Shown here: piece after piece, positions 53,332 through 63,174 of the stretch | Layout: the number at the start of each line of letters is the position of its first letter | How positions within the stretch are numbered: the stretch's first letter is position 1 | Assembly: GCF_018687635.1 (NCBI RefSeq) | Contig: NZ_CP061300.1 | Location: forward strand, 1,054,001-1,118,000 | Length of the DNA: 64,000 nucleotides | Direction: 5' to 3' | Source: Polynucleobacter sp. MWH-Braz-FAM2G | GTDB lineage: Bacteria > Pseudomonadota > Gammaproteobacteria > Burkholderiales > Burkholderiaceae | Translations under genes and position numbers: made by a program | The notes under the pieces: model-generated | Databases searched by the model: none | Told to the model about the DNA's origin: nothing | The model's input: the letters and a program-made list of their open reading frames with translations, nothing else

Positions 53332-54774
53332 CTAAAAAGCTTCTTTTTTACTTGCCACCGGTAGTTTTTTATTCTTTACAGCTTTGCAAAAGAATTCATA
53401 ATCAGCCTGATTTTGCTTCGCATAGGAACGAGCAAAGGCATACATCGCCTCATTAAACTCTTCAGATTGTCCACAATAACCTGCAATCATGGCTGCATCA
53501 CCAGAGCGAGCATGCCCCAAGGCCAAAGCCCACCCAAACAGTTTTGCATAATCCGGGAAATTCTTTAGAGAGACACCCCCAGTACCAATTGCAATCCCGC
53601 CTTTCATATCACGCAACTGACGGAGATAAAAACCTTGGGTGTTATCAATATCGTATTGCATTGCACCGTAGTTTAAAAATATATCGGGAGCACCTTGAAG
53701 CAATCTTTGACCCGCTACTACCCTTCTTCCCATGTCTCTAAATATAGACTTTCCCAAATATGGCGTCAGAACTGATTCTTGCGCTTCTTTATATTGCAAA
53801 AATAAAGGGTCCTTTTCGCTATCACCCTCAAAATAGAGAACCATGCAATTAGTGCCGACGCTTCCGACACCAACCACTTTTCGAGCAAAATCTTTCAATG
53901 AGTAGCGCTCAAATAATGCCTGCCTATCCGCCAATAATGTGCTTGAATAATTGATTAAGGCTTTATCGATTAACGATAAGAGAGAAACGCCATCATTTTT
54001 CTTTTTAAAATGTTCAATTAATGGAGGCTTATTAATGATCTTTCGGTTCTTGCCTACCAATGTTGTCAAACTCTGAAGAAACTGGATATTTCCTTGGCCC
54101 TTCGTTTCACGGAGATATTCATCCAATTTCTTTTGATGATCTTTGCTAAAGTGTTTACGAATATCCCTTTCACCAATAAATTGCTGTGCTAACTCTAAAT
54201 AAGGCATTTGTGCATATTGGGCAATACGCTTTTGGTATTCAGAACTAATTCGAAAAACTAGTTTCTTGCAAAGTTCTTTGTCTCCGCCAATGCTCTCGCA
54301 GGCAACAACTGCGCTCGAAACTAAGCGCTTGAGATCCCATTCCCAGCTTCCGGGCAGCGTTTCATCAAAATCATTTATTCCAAACACCATCCGATGTTCT
54401 GCTGTTCCAAATAAACCAAAATTAGAAACATGCATATCACCACAGAGTTGGACGGTAATATTCGTTGTAGGTTGATTCGCTAAATCTTGCGCCATGATTG
54501 CGGCTCCACCACGAAAAAAAGCGAAAGGGGATTGCAGCATTCGGGTATAGCGAATTGGAATTAGTGCCTGAATACGTGACTTCGCTTGCTTCTCTAATAT
54601 TGTTACTGGGTCAATTCGATTTTTCGGGGGTGTGTAAATTCCCTGCTCTGAAATACTGACTTGTTTTCGCAGTGCCCGGCCATCAGAAATTCGTTTTTTA
54701 ATGCTCGGGCGGGGGTCTTTAAAAGACTCAACGGTATGGAGGACGGCAAATTTTGGATGGGTTGTAGTAGACAT
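53332..54774 (-). CDS. DUF2252 family protein
   Basis: 480 residues. MLQSPFAFFRGGAAIMAQDL, CGDMHVSNFG and GINDFDETLPGSWEWDLKRL are the family hallmarks, resembling the catalytic loop of aminoglycoside-phosphotransferase-like kinases. Enzyme activity is not established. It precedes phoA on the same strand, but the Pho box in the 79-bp gap suggests phoA has its own promoter. Confidence 0.9.
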   Translation of the reverse strand: MSTTTHPKFAVLHTVESFKDPRPSIKKRISDGRALRKQVSISEQGIYTPPKNRIDPVTILEKQAKSRIQALIPIRYTRMLQSPFAFFRGGAAIMAQDLANQPTTNITVQLCGDMHVSNFGLFGTAEHRMVFGINDFDETLPGSWEWDLKRLVSSAVVACESIGGDKELCKKLVFRISSEYQKRIAQYAQMPYLELAQQFIGERDIRKHFSKDHQKKLDEYLRETKGQGNIQFLQSLTTLVGKNRKIINKPPLIEHFKKKNDGVSLLSLIDKALINYSSTLLADRQALFERYSLKDFARKVVGVGSVGTNCMVLYFEGDSEKDPLFLQYKEAQESVLTPYLGKSIFRDMGRRVVAGQRLLQGAPDIFLNYGAMQYDIDNTQGFYLRQLRDMKGGIAIGTGGVSLKNFPDYAKLFGWALALGHARSGDAAMIAGYCGQSEEFNEAMYAFARSYAKQNQADYEFFCKAVKNKKLPVASKKEAF

Positions 54775-54839
54775 TAGGTGAACACGAATTGGTATCTAAT
54801 GCTTCATATTACTGCGATATGCAGAAACTTCGATTTACT

Positions 54840-55337
54840 TCAATCAGTTTGACTATGAATTAGATGAAGCTCCTCTTTAATTTGTATGTGATCTAAGGTG
54901 TTGATTGGTAGATCAATTAACAACTCAATGCGATTGCGTAAACCCATTTCAACTCTTTTAAAGGCTTCCAGAATTTCCTGCTCAGAACCAGCCACTGCAG
55001 CAGGATCAGGGAAGCCCCAATGTGCTGTCGCAGGATGTCCAGGCCAGTATGGGCATTCCTCGCCTGCTGCACTATCGCACACAGTAATAATGAAATCCAT
55101 ATGAGGCGCCCCTTCTCTACCAAACTCATCCCAGCTTTTACTTCGGAGAGTAGCGAGCGGATAACCCATTTCCTTAACCATTCTTTGAACGATAGGATGA
55201 ATTTCACCTTTTGGTGTTGAGCCGGCAGAGTAGCCTATGAAGCGTCCATGACTTAGAGTGGTAGCTAGCGCCTCACCAAGAATAGAGCGAGCTGAATTAC
55301 CTGTGCACAGAAAGAGAATATTGTATGGGCGCATCAT
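54840..55337 (-). CDS. arsC: Arsenate reductase, low-MW phosphatase type
   Basis: 165 residues. P-loop LCTGNSARSILGEAL (CX5R), SKSWDEF, and VCDSAAGEECPYWPG with further cysteines near residues 90-97. Reduces arsenate to arsenite by a thioredoxin- or glutaredoxin-linked cycle. Its presence among phosphate genes makes sense because arsenate enters through phosphate transporters. No arsR or arsB alongside. Confidence 0.9.
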   Translation of the reverse strand: MMRPYNILFLCTGNSARSILGEALATTLSHGRFIGYSAGSTPKGEIHPIVQRMVKEMGYPLATLRSKSWDEFGREGAPHMDFIITVCDSAAGEECPYWPGHPATAHWGFPDPAAVAGSEQEILEAFKRVEMGLRNRIELLIDLPINTLDHIQIKEELHLIHSQTD

Positions 55338-55355
55338 CGTTTTAGGTTGTATAAA

Positions 55356-55532
55356 TCACGCAATCTCGTCAAGACGCAATGAGTACTTATTTTCGGTTAT
55401 GAAGCGCTCTCTGCTTATTTGTCGAGCCTGGGCTTCTGATGGCGAGATCACCTCCTGTGTGCTTGTTTTATTATGGGTACTCACCCCAGCTCTGAATACA
55501 TTAGAGAGATATTGTTTTAAATCCGTCTTCAT
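55356..55532 (-). CDS. Small hypothetical protein upstream of arsC (58 aa)
   Basis: A small open frame: MKTDLKQYLSNVFRAG through KYSLRLDEIA, starting with ATG at 55532, with AAGG upstream. Polar, Ser/Thr-rich middle. It lies 18 bp upstream of arsC on the same strand. The opposite-strand open frame here overlaps arsC antisense and is less likely. No family recognised. Confidence 0.5.
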   Translation of the reverse strand: MKTDLKQYLSNVFRAGVSTHNKTSTQEVISPSEAQARQISRERFITENKYSLRLDEIA

Positions 55533-55733
55533 CGTTTTGCCTTTTATCTATGGAATATGAAGATCCTAGTGCTTGTATATGGCAGTTTTATTAAGCAATT
55601 GATTTTTTGCTTCCAAACCAGATCTTTTTCACATTTGGCGTAGGCTTGCGCAGGGAGTCTACATCGTGACGAAAAGAAGTTAATTCTATAAACTGACACT
55701 ACTGATGATGTTCAGACAAATAAAGGATTTTTC

Positions 55734-56210
55734 ATGCCGGAGATGAATCTCTACGCCTTAATCGCTCTCAGATTATTTCTAGCTCTTTTGGTGGGGGCTA
55801 TCTTAGGTCTAAATCGCTGGCTACACCATAAATCAGCGGGGATTCGGACGCATTCTTTAGTGGCCATAGGATCCGCTACCGCAGTGATGCTTATTAGTGA
55901 TTTTGTTAAGGACGACGCACAGTCTGTTAGCAGAGTACTACAGGGTTTAATCACTGGCTTAGGCTTTTTGGGTGCAGGTGTCATCATCAGGGAACAACGC
56001 TCGGACAAGATACATGGACTCACAACCGCAGCTAGCGTTTGGGCTTGCGCCCTTATTGGTGCATCTTTTGGTGCCGGGCAATTTGCCCTAGGAGCCCTAT
56101 CATTAGCGGCAATCTTATTTGCCCTTTTTGTTGGAGGCCCTCTTGAGAGGCTTGTCTCCCATTTCAGGGGTGTCAAAAGAGCATCTGAAATTTCGGGTGA
56201 TCCAGACTAA
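55734..56210 (+). CDS. mgtC: MgtC-family membrane protein (short form)
   Basis: 158 residues: LLVGAILGLNRWLHHKSAGI, TGLGFLGAGVIIREQRSDKI, HGLTTAASVWACALIGASFG. Only the membrane domain, without the C-terminal domain of the copy at 50779-51495. Two MgtC-type proteins in 5 kb suggest distinct roles. Confidence 0.9.
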   Translation: MPEMNLYALIALRLFLALLVGAILGLNRWLHHKSAGIRTHSLVAIGSATAVMLISDFVKDDAQSVSRVLQGLITGLGFLGAGVIIREQRSDKIHGLTTAASVWACALIGASFGAGQFALGALSLAAILFALFVGGPLERLVSHFRGVKRASEISGDPD

Positions 56211-56239
56211 AACAACATAAAAATGATAAAAATCGAGTT

Positions 56240-56257
56240 TTGTCATATTACTTTGAT
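56240..56257 (+). promoter_or_regulatory. Weak candidate Pho box before 66-aa gene
   Basis: TTGTCATATTACTTTGAT has half-sites 6/7 and 5/7 on an 11-bp period. It lies 35 bp before the start of the 66-aa gene. No clear -10 at the expected distance. Confidence 0.35.
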
Positions 56258-56292
56258 AGGATTGACCATCCGACAATCAACATGTTAGAAAT

Positions 56293-56493
56293 ATGAGCAA
56301 ATATCAATACGAAGACGCAGTGAAGCAGCTGCAAGAAACCGGATCCATTGGTCTTGCTGACTTAAAAAATCTACCACACGATGATTTAACCGAGCTTTTC
56401 GAGGAAATTAAAGTTTGGTGTCTGTATGCAAACGGCAAAGCTGAAAAGTTGCCTAAAGAATCTAAAAAGAAAAAGAAAAAGAAAAAGGATTGA
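56293..56493 (+). CDS. Small helical protein with poly-lysine tail (66 aa)
   Basis: Starts MSKYQYEDAVKQLQETG and ends in a run of about ten lysines plus Asp. The acidic body and strongly basic tail suggest binding to a polyanion (nucleic acid or polyphosphate) or to membranes. It ends 3 bp before the convergent phoR stop. Possible Pho box upstream. Family unknown. Confidence 0.7.
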   Translation: MSKYQYEDAVKQLQETGSIGLADLKNLPHDDLTELFEEIKVWCLYANGKAEKLPKESKKKKKKKKD

Positions 56494-56496
56494 GTC

Positions 56497-57795
56497 CTAG
56501 GCGCTAACCCGCTCTTTTGGAAAACGCAGGGTGAATTTGCTTCCCCTGCCTGGAGTACTTTCAATTACTAACTGGGCTTGATGACGATTGGCGATATGTT
56601 TAACAATTGCCAATCCAAGGCCAGTACCACCTGTATCGCGTGATCGACTTCTGTCAATTCTATAAAAACGCTCAGTCAATCGCGGTAAATGTTCGGCAGC
56701 GATTCCAGGCCCAGTATCCGTTACCGAAAACTCACCCTGGCCATCGGCGTTCACATTCCATGCAATATTAATTGACCCAATGTCAGGTGTATATCGAATT
56801 GCATTAGATACCAAATTACCAAAAGCTGAGAGAACTTCCCGTTCATCACCTAAAAGATTCATTGATGAATTTGTATTGAAATTTAAAGCGTGTTTGCCTT
56901 GTGAAAGTGCTTGAGCATCATTTTTGAGAAGCGCCATCAGCGTCTCCATCTTGACAGTTGCATTTGTGGCAGGCAAGGAATTAGCTTCAAGATTAGCAAG
57001 CATCAGCAAGTCTTCGACTAAGCTTTTCATACGTTGAGCCTGAGACATCATCATCTCAAAATATTGATCTTGCTGCTCCTTTTTTAGATCAAGAGACTGC
57101 ACAGTTTCTAAAAAACCCATGAGCACTGTAATGGGGGTACGCATTTCATGCGATACATTTGCCACGAAATCCCGACGCATAGCATCAGCCTTTTGCAGAT
57201 CTGTGACATCCTGAATAAGAACTAAATGTCTATTGCGTCCGAATGGAAAGGCTTGCAACATGAGACTTAAGGAGCTATCTGGCCCCATTCTTTCTAACAA
57301 TAAAGGATCATCAAAGTTGCGTTTCTGGAGGTATTGAATGAATTCTGGGCGACGTATTAAGAAATTAATGCGCTGCATGACATCGCGCTTAAAGCTAAGC
57401 CCAAAAAAACGCTCCGCAATACTATTGCACCATTCAATGTGATCCCCCTCATCTAGCATCACTATGCCATTTGGCGACGCCTGAAAAGCTTCAATAAAGT
57501 GATCATGCTGCTGCTCTATCGTTCTAATTTTTTGTTTGAGATTTCGAACTAAACGCTGCAATCTAAAGAAAACCTCTTCCCAAAATCCACTTGGTAAGGG
57601 CATTTTTTCCACAGAGTCGTTGAGCACATATTTTCTCAACCTAGCTAGATTGATGTAGGAGTACACCAAAGGGATTGATAGGATCAGAATTCCTATGCCA
57701 ATTGCCCATTTATCACCCAAGTTAGCAAGCGTTATAAATGCCGCAATAAAGGCTAGGCAGACTATAAATAAAAAGCGAGTTAAAGCTGAAATCAT
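56497..57795 (-). CDS. phoR: Phosphate regulon sensor kinase PhoR
   Basis: 432 residues: two N-terminal membrane segments (about 8-28 and 30-48), a PAS domain (about 95-185), HisKA with FVANVSHEMRTPITVLMGF (phospho-His), and HATPase with NLVSNAIRY, DTGPGIA and TGGTGLGLAIVKHI. Membrane-bound kinase of PhoB. Last gene of the pst-pho operon. No periplasmic sensory domain between the close helices, as usual for PhoR. Confidence 0.96.
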   Translation of the reverse strand: MISALTRFLFIVCLAFIAAFITLANLGDKWAIGIGILILSIPLVYSYINLARLRKYVLNDSVEKMPLPSGFWEEVFFRLQRLVRNLKQKIRTIEQQHDHFIEAFQASPNGIVMLDEGDHIEWCNSIAERFFGLSFKRDVMQRINFLIRRPEFIQYLQKRNFDDPLLLERMGPDSSLSLMLQAFPFGRNRHLVLIQDVTDLQKADAMRRDFVANVSHEMRTPITVLMGFLETVQSLDLKKEQQDQYFEMMMSQAQRMKSLVEDLLMLANLEANSLPATNATVKMETLMALLKNDAQALSQGKHALNFNTNSSMNLLGDEREVLSAFGNLVSNAIRYTPDIGSINIAWNVNADGQGEFSVTDTGPGIAAEHLPRLTERFYRIDRSRSRDTGGTGLGLAIVKHIANRHQAQLVIESTPGRGSKFTLRFPKERVSA

Positions 57796-57858
57796 GAGGC
57801 AATATTAGTGCATCTTTAGAATTGCCCAAAAAATATAGGAAATTATAAAAACAGGTGC

Positions 57859-58572
57859 TTAGGTTTCAGTTGGGGTCTTGGTGATTCGATATCCGCTACC
57901 GCGAACAGTCTCAATGAAGCGATCACAGTCAAAAGGAGCCAAGGCCTGCCTTAAGCGCTTAATGTGTACATCCACTGTACGCTCTTCAATATAGACTTCA
58001 TTCCCCCAAACATTATCCAATAGGCTTGTGCGTGAATGGACTCTCTCAGGATTTGCCATAAAGTACTGTAGGAGTCTAAATTCAGTTGGACCCAATGAAA
58101 TTGGTCTTGGCTCTAAATTAGGCCAGACGGCTAAAACCCGATGTGAGCTGGAATCTAATTTTAATGGGCCTACAGCCAGTGGGCCGGTATCTTCAACAGG
58201 TGCTTGACGACGCAGTATTGCCCTAACCCTTGCAACCAATTCTTTTGGTGAAAATGGCTTAGTAACATAGTCGTCAGCTCCTGAGTCAAGCCCAAGGACT
58301 TTATCTGACTCTTCACTCTTAGCTGTCAGCATCAAAATAGGCAACGATTTAGTTCGTTCATTAGCCCGCAATTCCTTAGCAAATTGCACACCAGATTTTC
58401 CAGGCAACATCCAATCTAGTATTAATAGATCAGGCAAACGAACCTTCATCATGCTTAATGCCAGGTCGGTTTGCAATGCTTTTTCTACCTCGTAGCCAGC
58501 ATGAGTCAGATTAATAGCAATCAGCTCAGCAATCGATGGCTCATCTTCAACTATCAGTATGCGGTGAGTCAT
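57859..58572 (-). CDS. phoB: Phosphate regulon response regulator PhoB
   Basis: 237 residues: receiver domain with LILDWMLPGKSG (phospho-Asp about 53) and TKPFSPKEL (Lys), then an OmpR/PhoB winged helix with LLDNVWGNEVYIEERTVDVH and GSGYRIT. Activates genes with Pho boxes. Located between phoU and phoR. Confidence 0.97.
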   Translation of the reverse strand: MTHRILIVEDEPSIAELIAINLTHAGYEVEKALQTDLALSMMKVRLPDLLILDWMLPGKSGVQFAKELRANERTKSLPILMLTAKSEESDKVLGLDSGADDYVTKPFSPKELVARVRAILRRQAPVEDTGPLAVGPLKLDSSSHRVLAVWPNLEPRPISLGPTEFRLLQYFMANPERVHSRTSLLDNVWGNEVYIEERTVDVHIKRLRQALAPFDCDRFIETVRGSGYRITKTPTET

Positions 58573-58590
58573 TGGTTGGAATGTATCTTT

Positions 58591-59295
58591 TTATTTATTT
58601 GCTTCGCGCACTAATTCGTCGTGCGGAATATGTCTAACATCGGAACCTTTAGCAATGTATATAATAAACTCAGCAATATTTTTTGCGTGATCCCCAATGC
58701 GCTCGATAGCCTTTGCAATGGTCAACATATCGAGACCGGTGCTAATAGTATGGGGATCTTCCGACATATATGAGATGAGTTTGCGTACAAAACCCCTGAA
58801 TTCTTCATCAATTTGACGATCCTCTGCAACAACCTCTGCTGCAGCAGTAGTATCCAACCTTGCAAATGCATCTAAGCTACGGCGTAATAAATTAATAGCC
58901 ATTTGACCTGATAAACGAATTTCTGCAACATTAATCTTGTACGGAGTATTGGATTCAATAATGCGTTTAGTTCGTTTTGCTACACGCTCAGCCTCATCTC
59001 CAGCACGCTCTAGATTTGTAATGGCCTTTGAAACAGCCATCACTAACCTTAGATCTCTAGCAGTTGGCTGTCGTCTGGCGATTAGTTCAGTACAGGCAAG
59101 ATCAATTTGAATTTCAAGATCATTTACAAGCTTTTCATTCTCAATGACGATATTGCAGGTCTCAATATCCATTGAAGTGAAAGCTCGCATTGCAGTAGAA
59201 ATTTGTGATTCAACTAAGCCGCCCATCTCTAGCAAGCGACTTGAGAGTGAATTTAAATCAGCATCAAATTGTGATGAAAGATGTTTATCTGGCAT
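58591..59295 (-). CDS. phoU: Phosphate transport regulator PhoU
   Basis: 234 residues, helical, two tandem PhoU repeats. Metal-binding stretches DLRLVMAVSKAITNLERAGDE in the first repeat and DMLTIAKAIERIGDHAKNIAE in the second. Links PstSCAB activity to PhoR and limits phosphate uptake. Gap of 13 bp from pstB and 18 bp to phoB. Confidence 0.97.
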   Translation of the reverse strand: MPDKHLSSQFDADLNSLSSRLLEMGGLVESQISTAMRAFTSMDIETCNIVIENEKLVNDLEIQIDLACTELIARRQPTARDLRLVMAVSKAITNLERAGDEAERVAKRTKRIIESNTPYKINVAEIRLSGQMAINLLRRSLDAFARLDTTAAAEVVAEDRQIDEEFRGFVRKLISYMSEDPHTISTGLDMLTIAKAIERIGDHAKNIAEFIIYIAKGSDVRHIPHDELVREANK

Positions 59296-59308
59296 TTAAT
59301 GTCTCCAA

Positions 59309-60157
59309 TCAACCAAAGCGGCCGGTAATATAGTCTTCTGTTTCTTTGCGCTTAGGCTTAATAAAGATTTCATCCGTCTTTCCGTACTCAACCAAACTTC
59401 CAAGATACATATAAGCAGTGTAATCCGATACACGAGCCGCTTGTTGCATGTTATGAGTAACGATGGCAATGGTGTACTCGTGTTTGAGTTCATTGATCAA
59501 TTCTTCAATCTTGCCAGTTGAAATAGGATCCAATGCAGACGTAGGCTCATCCAATAGGATTACAGATGGTTTAACGGCAACTCCGCGTGCAATGCACAAA
59601 CGTTGTTGTTGGCCACCAGATAAGGAAAGTCCGCTTTGGTTCAATTTATCTTTTGCTTCAGTCCATAATGCGGCTTTATTCAACGCCCATTCAACACGCT
59701 CATCCATCTCAGAACGGGATAGCTTTTCATATAAACGGACGCCAAAGGCAATATTTTCATAAATAGACATCGGAAATGGTGTTGGCTTTTGAAAAACCAT
59801 ACCAATTCGGGAGCGCAGTAAATTTAAATCTTGACCGGGAGCTAAGATATTTTGACCATAGAAATTGATCTCACCCTCAGCACGTTGGCCTGGATATAAG
59901 TCATACATCCGATTGAGCGTTCTGAGGAGAGTGGACTTTCCGCAGCCTGATGGACCAATAAAAGCCGTTACTTTGCCCTGCTCGATATCCAAGTTAATAT
60001 TCTTTAGACCTTGAAAGGCGCCATAGAAAAAATTAAGATTTCTTACTTCAAGTGCATTGACTGCAGCTTGTGCTGAATGTTGATTTGTTGCGTCCACTCT
60101 ACCCCCTTGACTATCAACCTTGTTTAAGTCAAACATTGTTTTCATATTACTCATCAT
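59309..60157 (-). CDS. pstB: Phosphate ABC transporter ATP-binding protein PstB
   Basis: 282 residues: Walker [18 protein letters not shown]-loop [18 protein letters not shown], signature [14 protein letters not shown], Walker [14 protein letters not shown]. Energises phosphate import. Overlaps pstA by 4 bp. Confidence 0.98.
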   Translation of the reverse strand: MMSNMKTMFDLNKVDSQGGRVDATNQHSAQAAVNALEVRNLNFFYGAFQGLKNINLDIEQGKVTAFIGPSGCGKSTLLRTLNRMYDLYPGQRAEGEINFYGQNILAPGQDLNLLRSRIGMVFQKPTPFPMSIYENIAFGVRLYEKLSRSEMDERVEWALNKAALWTEAKDKLNQSGLSLSGGQQQRLCIARGVAVKPSVILLDEPTSALDPISTGKIEELINELKHEYTIAIVTHNMQQAARVSDYTAYMYLGSLVEYGKTDEIFIKPKRKETEDYITGRFG

Positions 60158-61020
60158 CCTTGCACCTTCTCACGGAACACTACCCGCGCCAATATATTCA
60201 GGCCTAATACAGCAAATGTGATGAGTAACGCTCCGCCCCATGCGAGTTCAACCCAGTTATCGTAGGGACTCATTGCAAATTGGAAAATCACCACTGGCAA
60301 GTTAGCCATTGGCGCATTCATATTCGTTGAGAAGAATTGATTGTTTAATGCTGTAAAGAGAAGAGGCGCCGTCTCACCACTGACGCGCGCTAATGCTAGC
60401 AAAACCCCCGTCATCACCCCACTTTGCGCTGCTCTTAAAGTAATCATAAAAGCAACTTTCCATTTTGGGGTGCCTAAGGCATAAGCAGCTTCACGCAAAC
60501 TACCAGGCACTAAGCGCAACATATTTTCTGTTGTACGCACCACTACAGGAATGGCAATAAGAGCTAAAGCAATCGTACCCGCCCATCCTGAAAAATGCTT
60601 AACCTGAGCAACCACAAATGCATAAACAAACAAACCAATCACAATTGAAGGGGCCGACAACATAATGTCTGTTACAAAACGTGTAACTGAGGCCACGCGA
60701 CTACGATCACCATATTCAGATAAGTACAGACCAGCCAAAACACCAATTGGAGTGCTAATTAAAGTGCATGTCCCTACAAGTAATAGGCTTCCTACGATTG
60801 CATTCGCAAGACCGCCGCCATCAGAGCCTGGTGCAGGCGTGCTGTGAGTAAATAAACTGAGATCAATTGCTGACAATCCTTTAAAAAGAAGCACACTCAA
60901 AATCCAAAATAAAAATATCATCCCAATGAGCATTGCACCCATTGAGAGAGTTAAACCAATTTTGTTAGCCCGCTTCCTTTTGGCAAAGATAGCTTGATCA
61001 ATGTTAGAGGTATTGTTCAT
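60154..61020 (-). CDS. pstA: Phosphate ABC transporter permease PstA
   Basis: 288 residues with six membrane segments; [12 protein letters not shown] and the EAA-type loop [16 protein letters not shown] are visible. Inner membrane channel half with PstC. Overlaps pstC by 4 bp. Confidence 0.96.
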   Translation of the reverse strand: MNNTSNIDQAIFAKRKRANKIGLTLSMGAMLIGMIFLFWILSVLLFKGLSAIDLSLFTHSTPAPGSDGGGLANAIVGSLLLVGTCTLISTPIGVLAGLYLSEYGDRSRVASVTRFVTDIMLSAPSIVIGLFVYAFVVAQVKHFSGWAGTIALALIAIPVVVRTTENMLRLVPGSLREAAYALGTPKWKVAFMITLRAAQSGVMTGVLLALARVSGETAPLLFTALNNQFFSTNMNAPMANLPVVIFQFAMSPYDNWVELAWGGALLITFAVLGLNILARVVFREKVQG

Positions 61021-62003
61021 GTCTTTAACCCCTGCTTTTTCTCCATATTGTTTAGCATCAACTTAGCCAAAGCTAGAACTACGAAGGTAATAATGAACAG
61101 CGCTAAGCCAAGCGCAAATAAGGATGAAAGATGATTGCCAGCTTCGGCTTCACCAAATTCATTAGCTAGAGTAGAAGCTATTGATGTGCCTGGCGAGAAT
61201 AAAGAAGCAGATAAGCGATGAGCATTACCAATTACAAAGGTCACGGCCATTGTTTCGCCTAGCGCTCTGCCTAGACCCAACATAACACCACCGATAACAC
61301 CCGCTTTGGTGTATGGAAGAACAACATTCTTCACCACTTCCCAAGTAGTACAGCCAATTCCATAGGCTGATTCTTTAAGAACGGGTGGGACGATTTCAAA
61401 AACATCTCGCATCACTGAGGCAATAAAGGGCAAAATCATCATCGCCAAAATCAATCCGGCGCACAAAATACCAATGCCATTAAATGCACCAGAAAATAAG
61501 ATGCCTAGCCCAGGGATTTGACCTAAGGTTGCAGCTAAAAAAGGTTGAATATATTCAGCAAACAAAGGTGCAAATATAAACAAACCAAACATACCGTAAA
61601 TAATGGATGGGACGGCAGCTAGTAACTCTACAGCGGTACCCAAAGGCCTACGCAATGGTCCCGGGCACAGCTCAGTTAGAAATACTGCAATACCGAAACT
61701 TAATGGAACAGCTATCAGCAAGGCAATAATTGAAGTAACAATAGTGCCGTAAATTGCAATCAGGCCACCAAATTCACCATTAACTACATCCCACTCTTGC
61801 GAAAAGAAGAATCCAGGCCCAAATGTATGAAGAGCGGGCCAAGCATTGATCACCAATGAGATCAGAATGCCAACCAAGGCAATGAGAACGGATAGCGCAA
61901 AAAATTGCGTAACACCATGGAATAAGAAGTCTTGAATGCGCTGTAATTTAGCTATCCTCAGAGCCTGCGGAGTAGGTGCTGAATGAGACTGTGTAATATC
62001 CAT
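61017..62003 (-). CDS. pstC: Phosphate ABC transporter permease PstC
   Basis: 328 residues with six membrane segments; [32 protein letters not shown] and the EAA loop [14 protein letters not shown]. Follows pstS after an 86-bp gap with a hairpin. Confidence 0.96.
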   Translation of the reverse strand: MDITQSHSAPTPQALRIAKLQRIQDFLFHGVTQFFALSVLIALVGILISLVINAWPALHTFGPGFFFSQEWDVVNGEFGGLIAIYGTIVTSIIALLIAVPLSFGIAVFLTELCPGPLRRPLGTAVELLAAVPSIIYGMFGLFIFAPLFAEYIQPFLAATLGQIPGLGILFSGAFNGIGILCAGLILAMMILPFIASVMRDVFEIVPPVLKESAYGIGCTTWEVVKNVVLPYTKAGVIGGVMLGLGRALGETMAVTFVIGNAHRLSASLFSPGTSIASTLANEFGEAEAGNHLSSLFALGLALFIITFVVLALAKLMLNNMEKKQGLKT

Positions 62004-62028
62004 TTATTTAGACTTATTAATATTGAAA

Positions 62029-62052
62029 CAGCTCCACAATTATGCGGAGCTG
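62029..62052 (-). promoter_or_regulatory. Hairpin between pstS and pstC
   Basis: Inverted repeat CAGCTCC/GGAGCTG with a ten-base loop in the 86-bp gap after pstS. The following tract is A+T-rich but not a clean T run. It probably stabilises or partly terminates the pstS transcript, giving more PstS than permease, as in other pst operons. Confidence 0.55.
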
Positions 62053-62089
62053 CTCATTAATGTATGTTCGAACAGAATGTTGTCAAACC

Positions 62090-63112
62090 TTATTTAGTAA
62101 TAATCTTCGTAAATACATTCTTACGAATAAATTCTGTCGTTTTATCAGGCATTGGAACGTAATCCAACTCTTCTGCCATTTTCTTGCCATCCTTAAAGGC
62201 AAAATCAAAGAACTTAATGACTTCTGCGACATTCGCCTTGTTCTCTGGATTCTTGTAGATCAAGATAAATGAAGCACCAGTAATTGGCCAGGATTTAGCA
62301 CCTGGGGCATTCGTAATAAATGTTCCCATACCAGGAATTTGAGCCCAGTCTGTACCGGCTGCAGCAGCTGCAAATGTAGCATCATCCGGCGCTACATAGT
62401 TACCATCTTTATTTTTCAAAGAGATAAAAGTCATTTTGTTTTTCTTGGCATACGCATACTCAACATAACCAATAGAGTTTTTCACTCGAGTTACGTTGGC
62501 CGCTACACCCTCATTACCTTTGCCGCCAACTGTAGAAGCAGCAGGCCATTTGACGTTTGCACCAGATCCAACTGAATCTTTAAATAGAGTACTTGTTTTT
62601 GCTAAGTAGTCTGTAAAGATTGCTGTAGTACCTGACCCATCAGCACGGGTCACAACTGTGATTGGGCCTGATGGAATCTTTACGCCTGGATTCATGATGG
62701 CGATACGTTTGTCACCCCAGTCAGAGATAACCCCTTGGAAAATATCAGCAAGAGTTGGGCCATCTAGCTTGATTTCACCAGGCTTTACTCCATCAACGTT
62801 AATCACTGGCACTACCCCACCGATAATTGCTGGAAACTGGACTAATCCGTCTTTTTCCAAATCTTCAAATTTCACTGGATTATCAGTCGCACCAAAATCG
62901 ACTGTTTTGGCTTTAATTTGCTTAATACCACCTGAAGAACCGATGGATTGATAATTCAAGTTTGAACCGGTCTTTGCTTTAAAAGCTTCTGCCCACTTTG
63001 CATAAATTGGATACGGGAAGGTAGCGCCTGCACCCGTCATGTCCACTGCAAATGCAGCTGGAGCAAGAGAAATTGCGCCAATCACTAGAGCTTTTTTCAA
63101 GAAAGTTTTCAT
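62090..63112 (-). CDS. pstS: Periplasmic phosphate-binding protein PstS
   Basis: 340 residues: signal peptide (1-22, ending AAFA), then GAGATFPYPIYAKWAEAF, IGSSGGIKQI (phosphate-binding Ser/Gly), VDFGATDNPV and RADGSGTTAIF. First gene of pstSCAB-phoUBR. Pho box about 60 bp upstream. Confidence 0.98.
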   Translation of the reverse strand: MKTFLKKALVIGAISLAPAAFAVDMTGAGATFPYPIYAKWAEAFKAKTGSNLNYQSIGSSGGIKQIKAKTVDFGATDNPVKFEDLEKDGLVQFPAIIGGVVPVINVDGVKPGEIKLDGPTLADIFQGVISDWGDKRIAIMNPGVKIPSGPITVVTRADGSGTTAIFTDYLAKTSTLFKDSVGSGANVKWPAASTVGGKGNEGVAANVTRVKNSIGYVEYAYAKKNKMTFISLKNKDGNYVAPDDATFAAAAAGTDWAQIPGMGTFITNAPGAKSWPITGASFILIYKNPENKANVAEVIKFFDFAFKDGKKMAEELDYVPMPDKTTEFIRKNVFTKIITK

Positions 63113-63174
63113 GTACTCGGTCCTTAAAACGTAGAAAACGCACGATTGCGATAAGAAGACGATACTTTTGGTCT

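Noticed and set aside
55258-55560. Plus-strand 100-codon frame over the arsC 5' end
   Set aside because: Largely antisense to arsC; the minus-strand 58-codon frame fits the operon better.
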